DNA of 64,000 nt, taken from contig CP183313.1 of assembly GCA_051414845.1 (NCBI GenBank), positions 1,240,001-1,304,000 on the forward strand, given 5' to 3'. This document shows positions 27,685-36,583 of this stretch, piece by piece (the stretch's first letter is position 1; each line of letters begins with the position of its first letter). A program made the translations under genes and the position numbers. Source of the DNA: Simonsiella sp051414845 (GTDB lineage Bacteria > Pseudomonadota > Gammaproteobacteria > Burkholderiales > Neisseriaceae). The notes under the pieces are model-generated. The model was given only the letters and a program-made list of their open reading frames with translations. It had not been told where the DNA came from and ran no database searches.

Positions 27685-28290
27685 ATGATGATTTTATACT
27701 CGGGCATTACCTGCCCATTTAGCCACCGCTGCCGCTTCGTCCTGTTTGAAAAAGGCATGGATTTTGAAATCAAAGATGTGGACATCTTCAATAAACCCGA
27801 AGATTTAGCGTTGATGAATCCGTATAACCAAGTCCCCGTACTCGTTGAGCGCGATTTGGTTTTGTACGAATCCAACATCATTAACGAATACATTGACGAG
27901 CGTTTCCCACATCCTCAACTCATGCCTGCCGACCCTGTTATGCGTGGACGTGGACGATTGGTGTTGCACCGTTTGGAAAAAGAACTGTTTATCCATGTGC
28001 AAACCTTGGAAAACACTGCCGCCAGCGTGAAAGAACAAGCCAAAGCGCGCGAAGCAATTGCTAACGGTTTAACCATGATTGCGCCCAATTTCGTGAAAAA
28101 CAAATACGTTTTAGGCGAAGATTTCTCCATGATTGACGTGGCACTCGCGCCATTATTATGGCGTTTAGACTACTACGATATCAAGCTAGGCAAAGCCGCT
28201 GCGCCGCTACTCAAAGCCGCCGAACGCATTTTCCAACGCCAAGCCTTTATTGACGCGCTCACGCCAGCCGAAAAAGCTATGCGCCGTTAA
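27685..28290 (+). CDS. sspA: Stringent starvation protein A
   Basis: SspA is a glutathione-transferase-fold protein that binds RNA polymerase and modulates stress transcription. The 201 residues show the thioredoxin-like N-terminus (YSGITCPFSHRCRFVLFEKG), NPYNQVPVLVERDLVLYESNIINEYIDERFPHP, and the helical C-domain with FSMIDVALAPLLWRLDYY. sspB follows, as in most beta- and gammaproteobacteria. The start is ATG 27685 or the adjacent 27688, with AAAAGGAAA upstream. Confidence 0.96.
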   Translation: MMILYSGITCPFSHRCRFVLFEKGMDFEIKDVDIFNKPEDLALMNPYNQVPVLVERDLVLYESNIINEYIDERFPHPQLMPADPVMRGRGRLVLHRLEKELFIHVQTLENTAASVKEQAKAREAIANGLTMIAPNFVKNKYVLGEDFSMIDVALAPLLWRLDYYDIKLGKAAAPLLKAAERIFQRQAFIDALTPAEKAMRR

Positions 28291-28444
28291 GCAATTTTCA
28301 GGCTGCCTGAAAACCATTCAGGCAGCCTGAAAATCCATGTAAGGTGTGTGCGGCAACGCACGCACGCGTTTATCCATTGCCGTAGTTTTGGTGGGCAAAG
28401 CCCACCCTACAATTTTCAGGCAGTCTCAATTCAAAAGCCAAACC

Positions 28445-28870
28445 ATGAGCACATCCACCAAACCCTATCTCATCCGCGCCCTATACGAATGGTGCAGCGA
28501 CAACGGTTACACGCCCTTCATCGCCGTATGGGTCAATGAACACACGCGCGTGCCACGCCAATTTGTGAAAGACAACCAAATCGTGTTAAACATCGGCATG
28601 AACGCTGTCAAAGACCTATTCATAGACAACGAATGGATAAGGTTCAATGCTCGTTTCGGCGGCGTGGCGCAAGATGTTCTCGTGCCGATTGGACACGTCG
28701 TCGGCTTATTTTCCCGCGAAACAGGCGAAGGCATGGGCTTTGAAGCCGAAGAATGGCTGCCTGAAAACGCGACAAGTGCAGAGCAAACAACAACCGAAGC
28801 CACTCCAGCAGTCGCAGCTGAAAATAAAGAAAAACCAAAATTAACCAAAGGCTTGAAGCTAGTTAAATAG
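28445..28870 (+). CDS. sspB: ClpXP specificity-enhancing factor SspB
   Basis: SspB delivers ssrA-tagged proteins to ClpXP. ATG 28445 gives MSTSTKPYLIRALYEWCSDN, the conserved start; the frame extends 33 codons upstream over a repeat and a DUS variant. The beta-sheet domain covers residues 5-100 (FARFGG-type text NARFGGVAQDVLVPIGHVVGL). The tail is a low-complexity linker ending KPKLTKGLKLVK, whose last residues match the known ClpX-docking peptide. clpX itself is 3.7 kb downstream. Confidence 0.95.
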   Translation: MSTSTKPYLIRALYEWCSDNGYTPFIAVWVNEHTRVPRQFVKDNQIVLNIGMNAVKDLFIDNEWIRFNARFGGVAQDVLVPIGHVVGLFSRETGEGMGFEAEEWLPENATSAEQTTTEATPAVAAENKEKPKLTKGLKLVK

Positions 28871-29050
28871 AGAATTGGTTTTCAGGCAGCCTTTAATACA
28901 AAGTATAAAATAATCATCACTGTGTAGGTCGGTTTTCCAAGCCAGCATCTTAAAGTTTCAGGCTGCCTGCAAGCTATTTGCAAAGTATAAAATCGGCTTG
29001 GAGAGTTGGGCTGCAATAAACTAACTATTCAGGCAGCCTGAAAGAAAATC

Positions 29051-29458
29051 ATGAAAAAAATCCCCCTATTATTCATTTTATTGCCCCTATTGTCCCACGC
29101 ACAAACGCAAACCCTTCGACACAACGGCTGTCAATACCAAGGCGAAGTGGCGCAAGGCAAACCGCACGGACAAGGCGTGCTTACATGCCCCGATGGGCGC
29201 ATATACACAGGCGGTTTTGCGCAAGGCGAATTTCATGGCAAAGGACAATTCGTGTCGCCCAATCGCATCGAAGCCGTTTATCTTGCGCCATTCGGTTTGC
29301 GCAGCACCCAAGTCAAAGGTATGGTTTTAGTCGGCGAATTTGAGCGCGGCAACGCTAAAGGACGCTTCAAAGTACTGCAAAATGGCGAACACCTTTACAA
29401 TATGGATTTTGAAAAAAATATGTTAAAAAGCATGAGTTTGCCCAATAGCAAAGGATAA
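29051..29458 (+). CDS. Secreted MORN-repeat protein, 135 aa
   Basis: A signal peptide (residues 1-18, ending LLSHA) precedes two or three MORN repeats: YQGEVAQGKPHGQGVLTC, YTGGFAQGEFHGKGQFV and VGEFERGNAKGRFKV. MORN repeats mediate lipid or protein contacts; in bacteria such small periplasmic forms are of unknown role. It ends 5 bases before dcd, so the two are probably cotranscribed. An uptake sequence lies just before the ATG. Confidence 0.82.
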   Translation: MKKIPLLFILLPLLSHAQTQTLRHNGCQYQGEVAQGKPHGQGVLTCPDGRIYTGGFAQGEFHGKGQFVSPNRIEAVYLAPFGLRSTQVKGMVLVGEFERGNAKGRFKVLQNGEHLYNMDFEKNMLKSMSLPNSKG

Positions 29459-29463
29459 AACAA

Positions 29464-30030
29464 ATGAGCATTAAATCAGACAAGTGGATACGCCGTATGT
29501 CGGAACAATACGGCATGATTGAACCGTTTGAACCAAATCAAATCAAAGAGTTAAACGGTCAAAAAATCATTTCCTATGGCACATCCAGCTATGGCTACGA
29601 CATCCGTTGCGCCAATGAGTTTAAAATTTTTACCAATATCAACAGCACCATCGTTGACCCTAAAAATTTTGACCCCAAAAACTTCGTTACCGTAGAAGAC
29701 GATTGCTGCATTATTCCGCCCAACTCGTTTGCACTGGCGCGCACGGTGGAATATTTCCGCATTCCGCGCAATGTTTTAACCGTATGCTTGGGTAAATCCA
29801 CTTACGCGCGTTGCGGCATCATCGTCAACGTAACCCCGTTTGAGCCCGAATGGGAAGGTTATGTAACGCTGGAATTTTCCAATACCACGCCGCTGCCTGC
29901 CAAAATCTACGCAGGCGAAGGTGTGGCGCAAGTGTTGTTTTTTGAAAGCGATGAAATTTGCGAAACATCGTATAAAGACCGCAACGGCAAGTATATGGGG
30001 CAAACGGGCGTAACCTTGCCGAAAACGTGA
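29464..30030 (+). CDS. dcd: dCTP deaminase
   Basis: The enzyme turns dCTP into dUTP on the route to dTMP. The 188-residue length and the motifs IISYGTSSYGYDIRCANEFK, GKSTYARCGIIVNVTPFEPEW with the catalytic Glu following (EGYVTLEFSNTT), and AGEGVAQVLFFE are those of the trimeric dUTPase-like family. It is downstream of the MORN gene and is followed at once by a Correia-like repeat. Confidence 0.96.
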   Translation: MSIKSDKWIRRMSEQYGMIEPFEPNQIKELNGQKIISYGTSSYGYDIRCANEFKIFTNINSTIVDPKNFDPKNFVTVEDDCCIIPPNSFALARTVEYFRIPRNVLTVCLGKSTYARCGIIVNVTPFEPEWEGYVTLEFSNTTPLPAKIYAGEGVAQVLFFESDEICETSYKDRNGKYMGQTGVTLPKT

Positions 30031-30032
30031 TG

Positions 30033-30122
30033 TATAGTGAATTCAATTTAAGCCAGTACGGCGTTGCTAAGTGTACACGGCTCTCGCTGTCGCCTTGTCC
30101 TGACTTAAATTGATCCACTATA
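30033..30122. mobile_element. Correia-like short repeat after dcd
   Basis: The 90 bp unit has ends TATAGTGAATTCAATTTAA and TTAAATTGATCCACTATA and the inner text GTGTACACGGCTCTCGCTGT, shared with the copy at 15704-15808. It begins three bases after the dcd stop codon. Confidence 0.82.
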
Positions 30123-30214
30123 GCTACGCTGAACTTCGTTTCAGGCAGCAATTGTAGCTCGGTCTTATAAACCGACTATTTACGGTTTCAGGCAGCCTGA
30201 AAAAGGAATATATC

Positions 30215-30955
30215 ATGTTGAAAAAACTAACTTTATCCGCTGTATTATTCGCTACATTAAACGGTTGCACCGCTTTGTTATGGTCGCAAGACGGCTTTAT
30301 TGCGGGCAGTCGAGGCATGGTTGAAAACAAATACACAACCCAATACCGCAAAATCGGTAACGACGACATCCGCGCCTTTGCCATGGTCAAGCCCAACAGC
30401 CAAACGCTACCCGCCAACAGTTTGCTGATGATGGGCGACAATTATTGGTACGCCGTCAATCCCAAACAATCGCAAGAATTGGTTGCTGCTTTACGCGTGC
30501 CTTTGTCGCAGCGATTTCAGATTTTGGTTTCCAAACCCAATGAAGAAGCGTTGTATTCGCCCAGCGACAGCCTGTATTTGGATATTGATAAAAAAGACGA
30601 CGGCAGCGCGGAATTTGAGATAACCGCTTTATGTTTGCAATACAACGTGTCAACCGACTTATCCTCTGCCGCGCAACAAAAAGAGCGCAACGCCCTTTTG
30701 CAAGCTGGTTTCAAGCTGAATCAAGGCAATAAGTACAGCAGCTGTTTTTACAATATTCGCGGCACAATCTACGCCAAACCCGACAAATTGCCTGCCGAAT
30801 ATCAATTTGAACGCAGTATTCCCGTTTATTTATACAGTGGCGCAACCAAAATAGAAAAAGATGTAAACGGTAAAATGGTGTTGCGCAATATTGCCTTAAC
30901 GCCGTTTACAATTGTGGGCGATATTTTATTTTTGCCATTTTCAATGATGAAATAA
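30215..30955 (+). CDS. Predicted lipoprotein of unknown function, 246 aa
   Basis: The signal peptide ends in the lipobox LNGC (Cys18). Mature text begins TALLWSQDGFIAGSR and contains mixed alpha/beta regions without a recognised domain. Near its end, PFTIVGDILFLPFSMMK is hydrophobic and resembles the tails of YceK-like small lipoproteins. It stands alone between a Correia-like repeat and recR. Confidence 0.72.
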   Translation: MLKKLTLSAVLFATLNGCTALLWSQDGFIAGSRGMVENKYTTQYRKIGNDDIRAFAMVKPNSQTLPANSLLMMGDNYWYAVNPKQSQELVAALRVPLSQRFQILVSKPNEEALYSPSDSLYLDIDKKDDGSAEFEITALCLQYNVSTDLSSAAQQKERNALLQAGFKLNQGNKYSSCFYNIRGTIYAKPDKLPAEYQFERSIPVYLYSGATKIEKDVNGKMVLRNIALTPFTIVGDILFLPFSMMK

Positions 30956-31025
30956 ACCGATTAAGCGTTTCAGGCTGCCTGAAACCTATTTTTCTTTTCA
31001 GGCAGCCTGAAAAAGCATAAAACCT

Positions 31026-31640
31026 ATGTCCAATAAAAACAAAAACCTAGATGCCTATTCGCAACTGATTCAAGCCCTGCGCGTGTTGCCCAATGTGGGC
31101 GCAAAAACCGCGCAACGCATGGCGCATGTGTTGTTGCAACAAAACCGTGAAGGTGCGCAAGAGTTATTGCAAGCCATTGATTTCGCTTTAAAACAAGTGC
31201 ATAACTGCCGCTTGTGCAACACGTTTTGCGAAGACGATTTGTGCGCTATTTGTGCCAACGAAAAACGTGACAACACGCGGCTGATGATTGTGCATATGCC
31301 AGCTGATGTGGCAGCCATGGAAGCGGCGCGTTGCCATGATGGGCTGTATTTTGTGTTAATGGGGCAGGTCAGCCCCACGCAAGACATGGATTTAAGTCAT
31401 ATCGCGCTAGAAAAATTGGTGGCGCGGCTTTCAGGCAGCCCTGTGGCAGAAATTATTATCGCCACATCGTTTACCGCCGATGGCGACGCAACCGCTTATA
31501 TTTTATCGGAATTATTCAAAGAGCAACCGTATAAAGTCAGCCGTTTGGCGCGCGGTATGCCACTCGGTAGCGAGTTGGAATATGTGGATGCAGGAACATT
31601 GGCGCAAGCGGTTTATGAGCGGCAGTTGTTGCAGGAATAG
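31026..31640 (+). CDS. recR: Recombination mediator RecR
   Basis: RecR acts with RecF/RecO to load RecA at gaps. The 204 residues show the helix-hairpin-helix (LRVLPNVGAKTAQRMAHVLL), the four-cysteine zinc finger CRLCNTFCEDDLCAIC near residues 60-75, the Toprim domain (LMIVHMPADVAAMEA, then FVLMGQVSP) and the Walker-like C-terminal RLARGMPLGSELEYVD. The length is typical. A DUS pair precedes the ATG. Confidence 0.97.
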   Translation: MSNKNKNLDAYSQLIQALRVLPNVGAKTAQRMAHVLLQQNREGAQELLQAIDFALKQVHNCRLCNTFCEDDLCAICANEKRDNTRLMIVHMPADVAAMEAARCHDGLYFVLMGQVSPTQDMDLSHIALEKLVARLSGSPVAEIIIATSFTADGDATAYILSELFKEQPYKVSRLARGMPLGSELEYVDAGTLAQAVYERQLLQE

Positions 31641-31662
31641 GCTGCCTGAAAACTTGTATTTC

Positions 31663-31756
31663 GTAGGGTGGGCAACTTGTTGCCCACGCCGCTATTTCAG
31701 GCAGCCTGAAAATTATTCTGTTATCAAACAGCGTGGCAACAAGTTGCCCACCCTAC
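31663..31756. repeat. Inverted repeat GTAGGGTGGGCAAC with two uptake sequences between the arms
   Basis: GTAGGGTGGGCAACTTGTTG at 31663 faces its complement CAACAAGTTGCCCACCCTAC ending at 31756. It belongs to the same GTAGGGTG family as the segment inside mfd and short copies near 2531 and 28391. It lies between recR and the next lipoprotein gene, where uptake sequences cluster. Confidence 0.75.
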
Positions 31757-31822
31757 CATTGATTGTTTTCAGGCAGCCTGAAAACAATTTTGCCTATTTC
31801 AGGCTGCCTGAAAAGATAAAAC

Positions 31823-32479
31823 ATGATAAGTTTAAAACCCTTTTTCGCCATTTTATTGGCAATCACACTTGCCGCGTGTAGCCCCACCGAAGCGGCAAGC
31901 GAACAAGCGGCGGAGCAAACGCAAAACGTTTCCGCACTACAATCTGCTGCCCAACCCAAACCACGCGTGAATTTATTGCTGGATACCGAGTTGCTGCATC
32001 AAGCACAAATCGCGCTGACCAAACGCCCAGAATTTTCAGGTAGCCATGTGCAAGTGTTTCAAAAAATAAAATTTTTTGACGGCGTGCGTCCACGCATTGA
32101 GTTGGCAGCGCAAAATCCCGCCTTGCCTAACACGCTGACGTTTTACACTTATGAAAACGGAAAGTGGACGCCTTCGGAAGCGGAAGACATCAGTCATATC
32201 AAGAACTTAAAAGCCAATTTGTTTGCGCTAGAGAGCATAGATTTTCGCCAAGCCAGCCAGTTTGCACGCGCATGGCAAGCCAAAGCGCAAAGTGTTCAGG
32301 CAGTCATTGATGATCCGTATTATGTGGCGTTTGTATGGCTGCCCAAACAGCAAAAACGCTTTTGGCATACGGCAACTTTGGAAGCGACAGGCAAACAGTT
32401 TTATTTGAGTTTTCACGAAGACGGCAGCGTGTGGGAATTTAAAGATTTGGCGACCAATGCCAGTTTGGAAGAGCAATAG
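31823..32479 (+). CDS. Predicted lipoprotein of unknown function, 218 aa
   Basis: The signal peptide MISLKPFFAILLAITLAAC ends in the lipobox LAAC (Cys19). An Ala/Gln/Glu-rich linker follows. The folded part (about residues 45-210) has the look of a small alpha/beta sensor domain with FTFYTYENGKW-like strands and an amphipathic helix (FRQASQFARAWQAKAQSV). No family is recognised. It is 81 bases upstream of clpX and on the same strand. Confidence 0.72.
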   Translation: MISLKPFFAILLAITLAACSPTEAASEQAAEQTQNVSALQSAAQPKPRVNLLLDTELLHQAQIALTKRPEFSGSHVQVFQKIKFFDGVRPRIELAAQNPALPNTLTFYTYENGKWTPSEAEDISHIKNLKANLFALESIDFRQASQFARAWQAKAQSVQAVIDDPYYVAFVWLPKQQKRFWHTATLEATGKQFYLSFHEDGSVWEFKDLATNASLEEQ

Positions 32480-32560
32480 TTTTTCAGGCTGCCTGAAATT
32501 GAATTTTCGCCGCTAAACCATTATACTTGCGCGTTTTTCGCGCCCATTTGGAAAGAAGAT

Positions 32561-33853
32561 ATGAGTCAAAAAGAACGCAGCTGCTCGTTTTGCGGCAAAT
32601 TGGAAGAAGAAGTGGCACACTTGATTGAAAGTGGGCAAGAAGAAGTGTTTATTTGCAATGAATGCGTGAGCGAATGCGCGATTATTTTGGGCGATGACAG
32701 TGCGCCAGTTGCCACAGCCGAAACAGAACAAGTTGCGACCCAAGAAGCGAAAAAAACCATTCAATCTACCGATGAATTGCCAACGCCTGCGCAGTTGGTG
32801 GGGCAATTAAATGAACACGTTATCGGACAAGAAACGGCGAAAAAAACGCTTGCCGTAGCGGTTTATAACCACTACAAACGCCTGTATCGCCCAGAGCAAG
32901 AGGGGAATGTGGAATTGGCGAAATCCAATATTTTGCTGATTGGTCCAACAGGTTCGGGCAAAACGTTGCTGGCGCAATCTTTGGCGCGCAAATTGGATGT
33001 GCCGTTTGTGATGGCGGACGCGACGACGCTTACCGAAGCAGGTTATGTGGGCGAAGATGTGGAGCAAATCATTACCAAATTGTTGGGTAAATGCGATTTT
33101 GACGTAGAAAAAGCGCAAAAAGGCATTGTTTATATTGATGAAATTGACAAAATTTCACGCAAAAGCGACAGCCCGTCTATTACGCGCGACGTATCGGGCG
33201 AGGGCGTGCAACAAGCGTTGCTCAAATTGATTGAAGGCACGGTTGCCAGCGTGCCGCCACAAGGTGGTCGCCGCAATCCGAATCAGCAATTTATTGATGT
33301 GGACACCACCAATATTCTGTTTATCTGCGGCGGCGCGTTTGCAGGCTTGGAGAAAGTCATTCGTCAGCGCACAGAGCAGGGCGGTATCGGCTTTGGCGCA
33401 CAAGTACACAGCAAAGACGAAAACACCGATGTGGGCGAAATTTTCCGCACGGTTGAACCCGAAGATTTGATTAAATTCGGCTTGATTCCCGAATTAATCG
33501 GTCGTTTACCTGTCATCGCGACGCTGGAACAATTGAACGAAGAAGCCTTAGTAAACATCTTAACCGAGCCGAAAAATTCGCTGGTAAAACAATACCAAGC
33601 CTTGTTTGCGATGGAAAATGTGACATTGCGTTTTGAAGCAGACGCGCTGACTGCCATTGCCAAACAAGCCATCGTCCGCAAAACAGGCGCGCGCGGTTTG
33701 CGCTCCATTGTGGAACGTGCTTTGTTGGAAATTATGTATCGCTTGCCTGATTTAAAAGAAGTCAAAGAAGCGGTGGTTACGGCAGAAGTGATTGAAAATA
33801 ATGCTTTTCCGAAACTGTTTGATGCGACGGGTAAGGCAGTAAGCATCGATTAA
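32561..33853 (+). CDS. clpX: ATP-dependent Clp protease ATPase subunit ClpX
   Basis: ClpX unfolds substrates for ClpP. The N-terminal zinc domain has CSFCGK and CNECVSEC (four cysteines, residues 6-37). The AAA+ module has Walker A GPTGSGKT near residue 128, Walker B IVYIDEIDK near 190, the pore loop GYVGEDV, and the ClpP-docking loop region near residues 270-280. At 430 residues it is full length. clpP is not in the window. GGAAAGAAG precedes the ATG. Confidence 0.98.
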   Translation: MSQKERSCSFCGKLEEEVAHLIESGQEEVFICNECVSECAIILGDDSAPVATAETEQVATQEAKKTIQSTDELPTPAQLVGQLNEHVIGQETAKKTLAVAVYNHYKRLYRPEQEGNVELAKSNILLIGPTGSGKTLLAQSLARKLDVPFVMADATTLTEAGYVGEDVEQIITKLLGKCDFDVEKAQKGIVYIDEIDKISRKSDSPSITRDVSGEGVQQALLKLIEGTVASVPPQGGRRNPNQQFIDVDTTNILFICGGAFAGLEKVIRQRTEQGGIGFGAQVHSKDENTDVGEIFRTVEPEDLIKFGLIPELIGRLPVIATLEQLNEEALVNILTEPKNSLVKQYQALFAMENVTLRFEADALTAIAKQAIVRKTGARGLRSIVERALLEIMYRLPDLKEVKEAVVTAEVIENNAFPKLFDATGKAVSID

Positions 33854-33896
33854 GATTGATTCCTTTCAGGCAACCTGAAATTAATCCAGTCAAACA

Positions 33897-33929
33897 AAAA
33901 ATACCGCTTGACTATCAAGCGGTATTTAT
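33897..33929. terminator. Hairpin terminator after clpX
   Basis: ATACCGCTTGA and TCAAGCGGTAT pair around CTA, with an A run before and T residues after, so it can serve clpX and the convergent lipoprotein gene. Confidence 0.85.
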
Positions 33930-33950
33930 CGTTTTCAGGCTGCCTGAAAA

Positions 33951-34271
33951 TCAATGTTCATCCTGTTGAAATACGGCAAAACCCAATTGCTCGGCTTGTG
34001 GCAACGCTTTTTTATCAATGGTATAAACATTGACGCTGCCCATCATACCACCGCATACAGCGGCAAACATCATGCCACGCAGATGGTCTTTGCGTGCTGC
34101 ATAGACCTTGATATCATTGAATTGCGTTTGCATGGCTTCAGGCGACACGCCAACGCCTTGGCATTGGCGCGCACCGTCTGATTTATATACATCAACATGC
34201 GCTGCGCCGCTGGGCGTGGACACACAGGCTGCCTGAAAACAGATTGCTAATAATAAAGCATATTTTTTTAT
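33951..34271 (-). CDS. Small predicted lipoprotein; natural start would be ATA
   Basis: The protein begins with KKYALLLAICFQAAC, a signal peptide with lipobox QAAC. The expected methionine codon before KKYALL reads ATA at 34271-34269, with AGGAA nine bases upstream. The nearest ATG in frame (34325) adds 18 residues that are unlike a signal peptide. The mature part has two further cysteines (RQCQGVG; AAVCGGMMG), probably a disulfide. An ATA start, as known for infC-type exceptions, or a mutated start are both possible. A DUS is read as QAAC. Function is unknown. Confidence 0.55.
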   Translation of the reverse strand: MKKYALLLAICFQAACVSTPSGAAHVDVYKSDGARQCQGVGVSPEAMQTQFNDIKVYAARKDHLRGMMFAAVCGGMMGSVNVYTIDKKALPQAEQLGFAVFQQDEH

Positions 34272-34384
34272 CGTGATTTTTCCTTGTAGCAAAATGCTGT
34301 AGTGAGCAAAATCAAGATGATACACCTATTTTTGCCTTGCAACGCCTTGAAATTCAAATAACATTCAGCACCATTATTTATATT

Positions 34385-35302
34385 ATGAAAAACAATCCCT
34401 TACCTATTGTAGATGGCATTAAACCCAGTTATTTGGTGCTGCCGCACGATAAACAGTTTCTCAATCAATCTTTGCTCTTTTTTCTCTGCCAACATTTTCC
34501 CTTTGTTAGCCAAGGCGCATGGAAAGCGCGTTTAAACAGCGGCATGGTGGTCAATCAACAAGGCGAGCCGCTCACTGAACACACGCCTTTTGTCGCGGGA
34601 AACATCATCTATTATTACCGCGAAATAAGCCGCGAAGACGAGACGCGTATTCCGTTTGACGAACAGATTTTACACATTGATAAGGATTTAATTGTTGTTA
34701 ATAAACCGCATTTTTTGCCTGTGATTCCTAGCGGCAGATTTTTGCGCGAAACCTTGCTCACGCGTTTGCGTTTGCGTCCTGAATTGCAGAATTTGAATGT
34801 TGCCGACATCACGCCAATTCATCGCTTGGATAAAGATACCGCGGGCATTATCTTGTTGTCGCACAACCCCGCTAGCCGCGCCGCCTATCAAACCATGTTT
34901 CAACACAAAACGGTGCAAAAAACCTACCACGCCATCGCCCCCACGCGCACCGATTTGAGCTATCCCATGCATATCCAATCGCGCCTAATTCGTGGCGAGA
35001 CATTTTTTACTACCCAGACGGTAGCAGGCGAACCCAATTCTCATACTGTATTGAATTTAATCGAAAATCGTGGCGAAAACAGTTTATATGAATTAACACC
35101 CATCACTGGCAAAAAACACCAACTGCGCGTGCATATGTTGTCTTTGGGCATCCCTATTTTAAACGATGCACTTTATCCAATTGTGCACGAAGTAGGAACG
35201 GAAGATTACAGCAAACCTTTAAAATTACTGGCAAAACGAATTGAATTTATTGACCCCATTACTCAAACATTACGCGTGTTTGAAAGTCAGCAGAATTTGT
35301 GA
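34385..35302 (+). CDS. RluA-family 23S rRNA/tRNA pseudouridine synthase
   Basis: ATG 34385 gives MKNNPLPIVDGIKPSYLVLP; 16 upstream codons in the frame are not conserved. The 305-residue protein has a short S4-like N-terminus (QGAWKARLNSGMVVNQQGEP) and the RluA catalytic core with ILHIDKDLIVVNKPHFLPV and HRLDKDTAGIILLSHN, in which the Asp of RLDKD is the nucleophile. KKHQLRVHMLSLGIPI is the C-terminal motif. The group includes RluA, RluC, RluD and TruC; the target base cannot be assigned. Confidence 0.88.
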   Translation: MKNNPLPIVDGIKPSYLVLPHDKQFLNQSLLFFLCQHFPFVSQGAWKARLNSGMVVNQQGEPLTEHTPFVAGNIIYYYREISREDETRIPFDEQILHIDKDLIVVNKPHFLPVIPSGRFLRETLLTRLRLRPELQNLNVADITPIHRLDKDTAGIILLSHNPASRAAYQTMFQHKTVQKTYHAIAPTRTDLSYPMHIQSRLIRGETFFTTQTVAGEPNSHTVLNLIENRGENSLYELTPITGKKHQLRVHMLSLGIPILNDALYPIVHEVGTEDYSKPLKLLAKRIEFIDPITQTLRVFESQQNL

Positions 35303-35451
35303 TGTTTGGATAGGTTTCAGGCTGCATGAAAGTGGGAAACAACTTTTCAGGCTGCATGAAAAAGTTTTACAAAGATTTCTGTAAAAAAGCTAGCTACAAA
35401 TATCTGACCTACGCATAAAAATTTCAGGCAGCCTAAAAATACGTGATGAAA

Positions 35452-36028
35452 TTAACCAAACACTTTTTTCGCCAATTGCGCCACTTGTTCGCCTTGGAAT
35501 GCTGCTATATCCAATTCTTTTTTATCAGTTTGGCACGGACCGCCTTTGCTTGCAATCCCGACTGCACCGTAAGGCGAGCCACCACCAAAGCATACCGTTA
35601 CCATTTTAGGATTTGTAAACCTATTAGCACGATGATCATCTAGTACACCAAGGTGTTAGTAATCGTGATCTCTTGATCACCGCACGTGCCTGTTGATGTG
35701 AACACGCTGCCGTTTTTGCCAACCAATTTGCCTTACCCCACAAGCTGCCTGTTTTAATCTCGGAAATTGCGCATTTGTGCGATCATGTTGCTAAAATGCG
35801 TGAACAAACCAATAATGATTACGTCATATTGGTCGATGTTTGTAGGTTGGCAATCGGTGCGACTTAACGATTTTCACGTGGGCTTTTTGCAACACCTCTT
35901 CTCTATCACTTGAGAACATAGCTCACGTCCACTTTCAGCCATCCACACGGCCTAAGCCTTTTACTACTTTGCACGCCATTGCTTCAATGTCCGTACATAG
36001 AATGATACAAAACTAGAATTTTAGCCAT
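35452..36028 (-). pseudogene. wrbA: Decayed WrbA-type NAD(P)H:quinone oxidoreductase
   Basis: On the minus strand the region starts at ATG 36028 with MAKILVLYHSMYGH, the FMN-binding flavodoxin N-terminus of WrbA, then meets a stop. Its end (stop 35452-35454) reads GGGSPYGAVGIASKGGPCQT, then DKKELDIAAFQGEQVAQLAK, a WrbA C-terminus. Between these, frames change repeatedly and several stops occur. The total of 577 bp fits the usual gene of about 200 codons. It is therefore a multiply mutated remnant. Short open frames on the plus strand here are not genes. Confidence 0.8.
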
Positions 36029-36103
36029 TTAATACTCATTACGGATTTTTGGTTAGATGAAATGAATCTAAACATTCTATAGGACGTTTTGCTTTCCTAA
36101 AAA

Positions 36104-36541
36104 TCAAACAAATTGCTGCATGCAAGCTTTGGCTAGTTGCAGAAATTGTCTATATTTCTCGTTTTGTGTGAATTTTTCATTATCAAATGCAAAATGCATT
36201 AGTGTCCCTGATTTATTGCCATAAATTGCAATATTTTCAAGCTGCAATACAGGTCTACCACGATCTGATTTAACAGGAACCAAAAAAGCTTGAATCATTT
36301 CGCCAGTAGGCAAATTCTGCAACACAATACTTTGTTTAACGTTTGTTGGAATTTTACCGCTAACAAAATAAAACGGATTAGTATGAATATCCACTACCCC
36401 ATGATAGCTATAAATATAAGCCAAATGCTCTGCTTGAGGATTATTTTTTAAATATAGTTGCAATAATAATCCGCGCAAATCAACACTATTAGCTGCATTT
36501 TTGATATTTTTTGGGTTTTGCATCATTCTTCCCTGATTCAT
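36104..36541 (-). CDS. Hypothetical protein, 145 aa
   Basis: A soluble protein without signal peptide; no family is recognised. It has a helical N-terminal third (NAANSVDLRGLLLQLYLKNN), beta-like centre (HLAYIYSYHGVVDIHTNPFYF; MIQAFLVPVKSDRGRPVLQL) and a helical end with one cysteine. It is AT-rich, has no uptake sequence, and lies 43 bases downstream of ispG's stop on the same strand side, between ispG and the wrbA remnant. A later in-frame ATG five codons in is an alternative start. Confidence 0.6.
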   Translation of the reverse strand: MNQGRMMQNPKNIKNAANSVDLRGLLLQLYLKNNPQAEHLAYIYSYHGVVDIHTNPFYFVSGKIPTNVKQSIVLQNLPTGEMIQAFLVPVKSDRGRPVLQLENIAIYGNKSGTLMHFAFDNEKFTQNEKYRQFLQLAKACMQQFV

Positions 36542-36583
36542 TTTTAATTACTTATAAGTTATATAAATGATTGAAATCGTTTT

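Noticed and set aside
35443..35643. A plus-strand 66-codon frame
   Set aside because: It is antisense to the C-terminus of the wrbA remnant, lacks a ribosome site and has no protein-like features.
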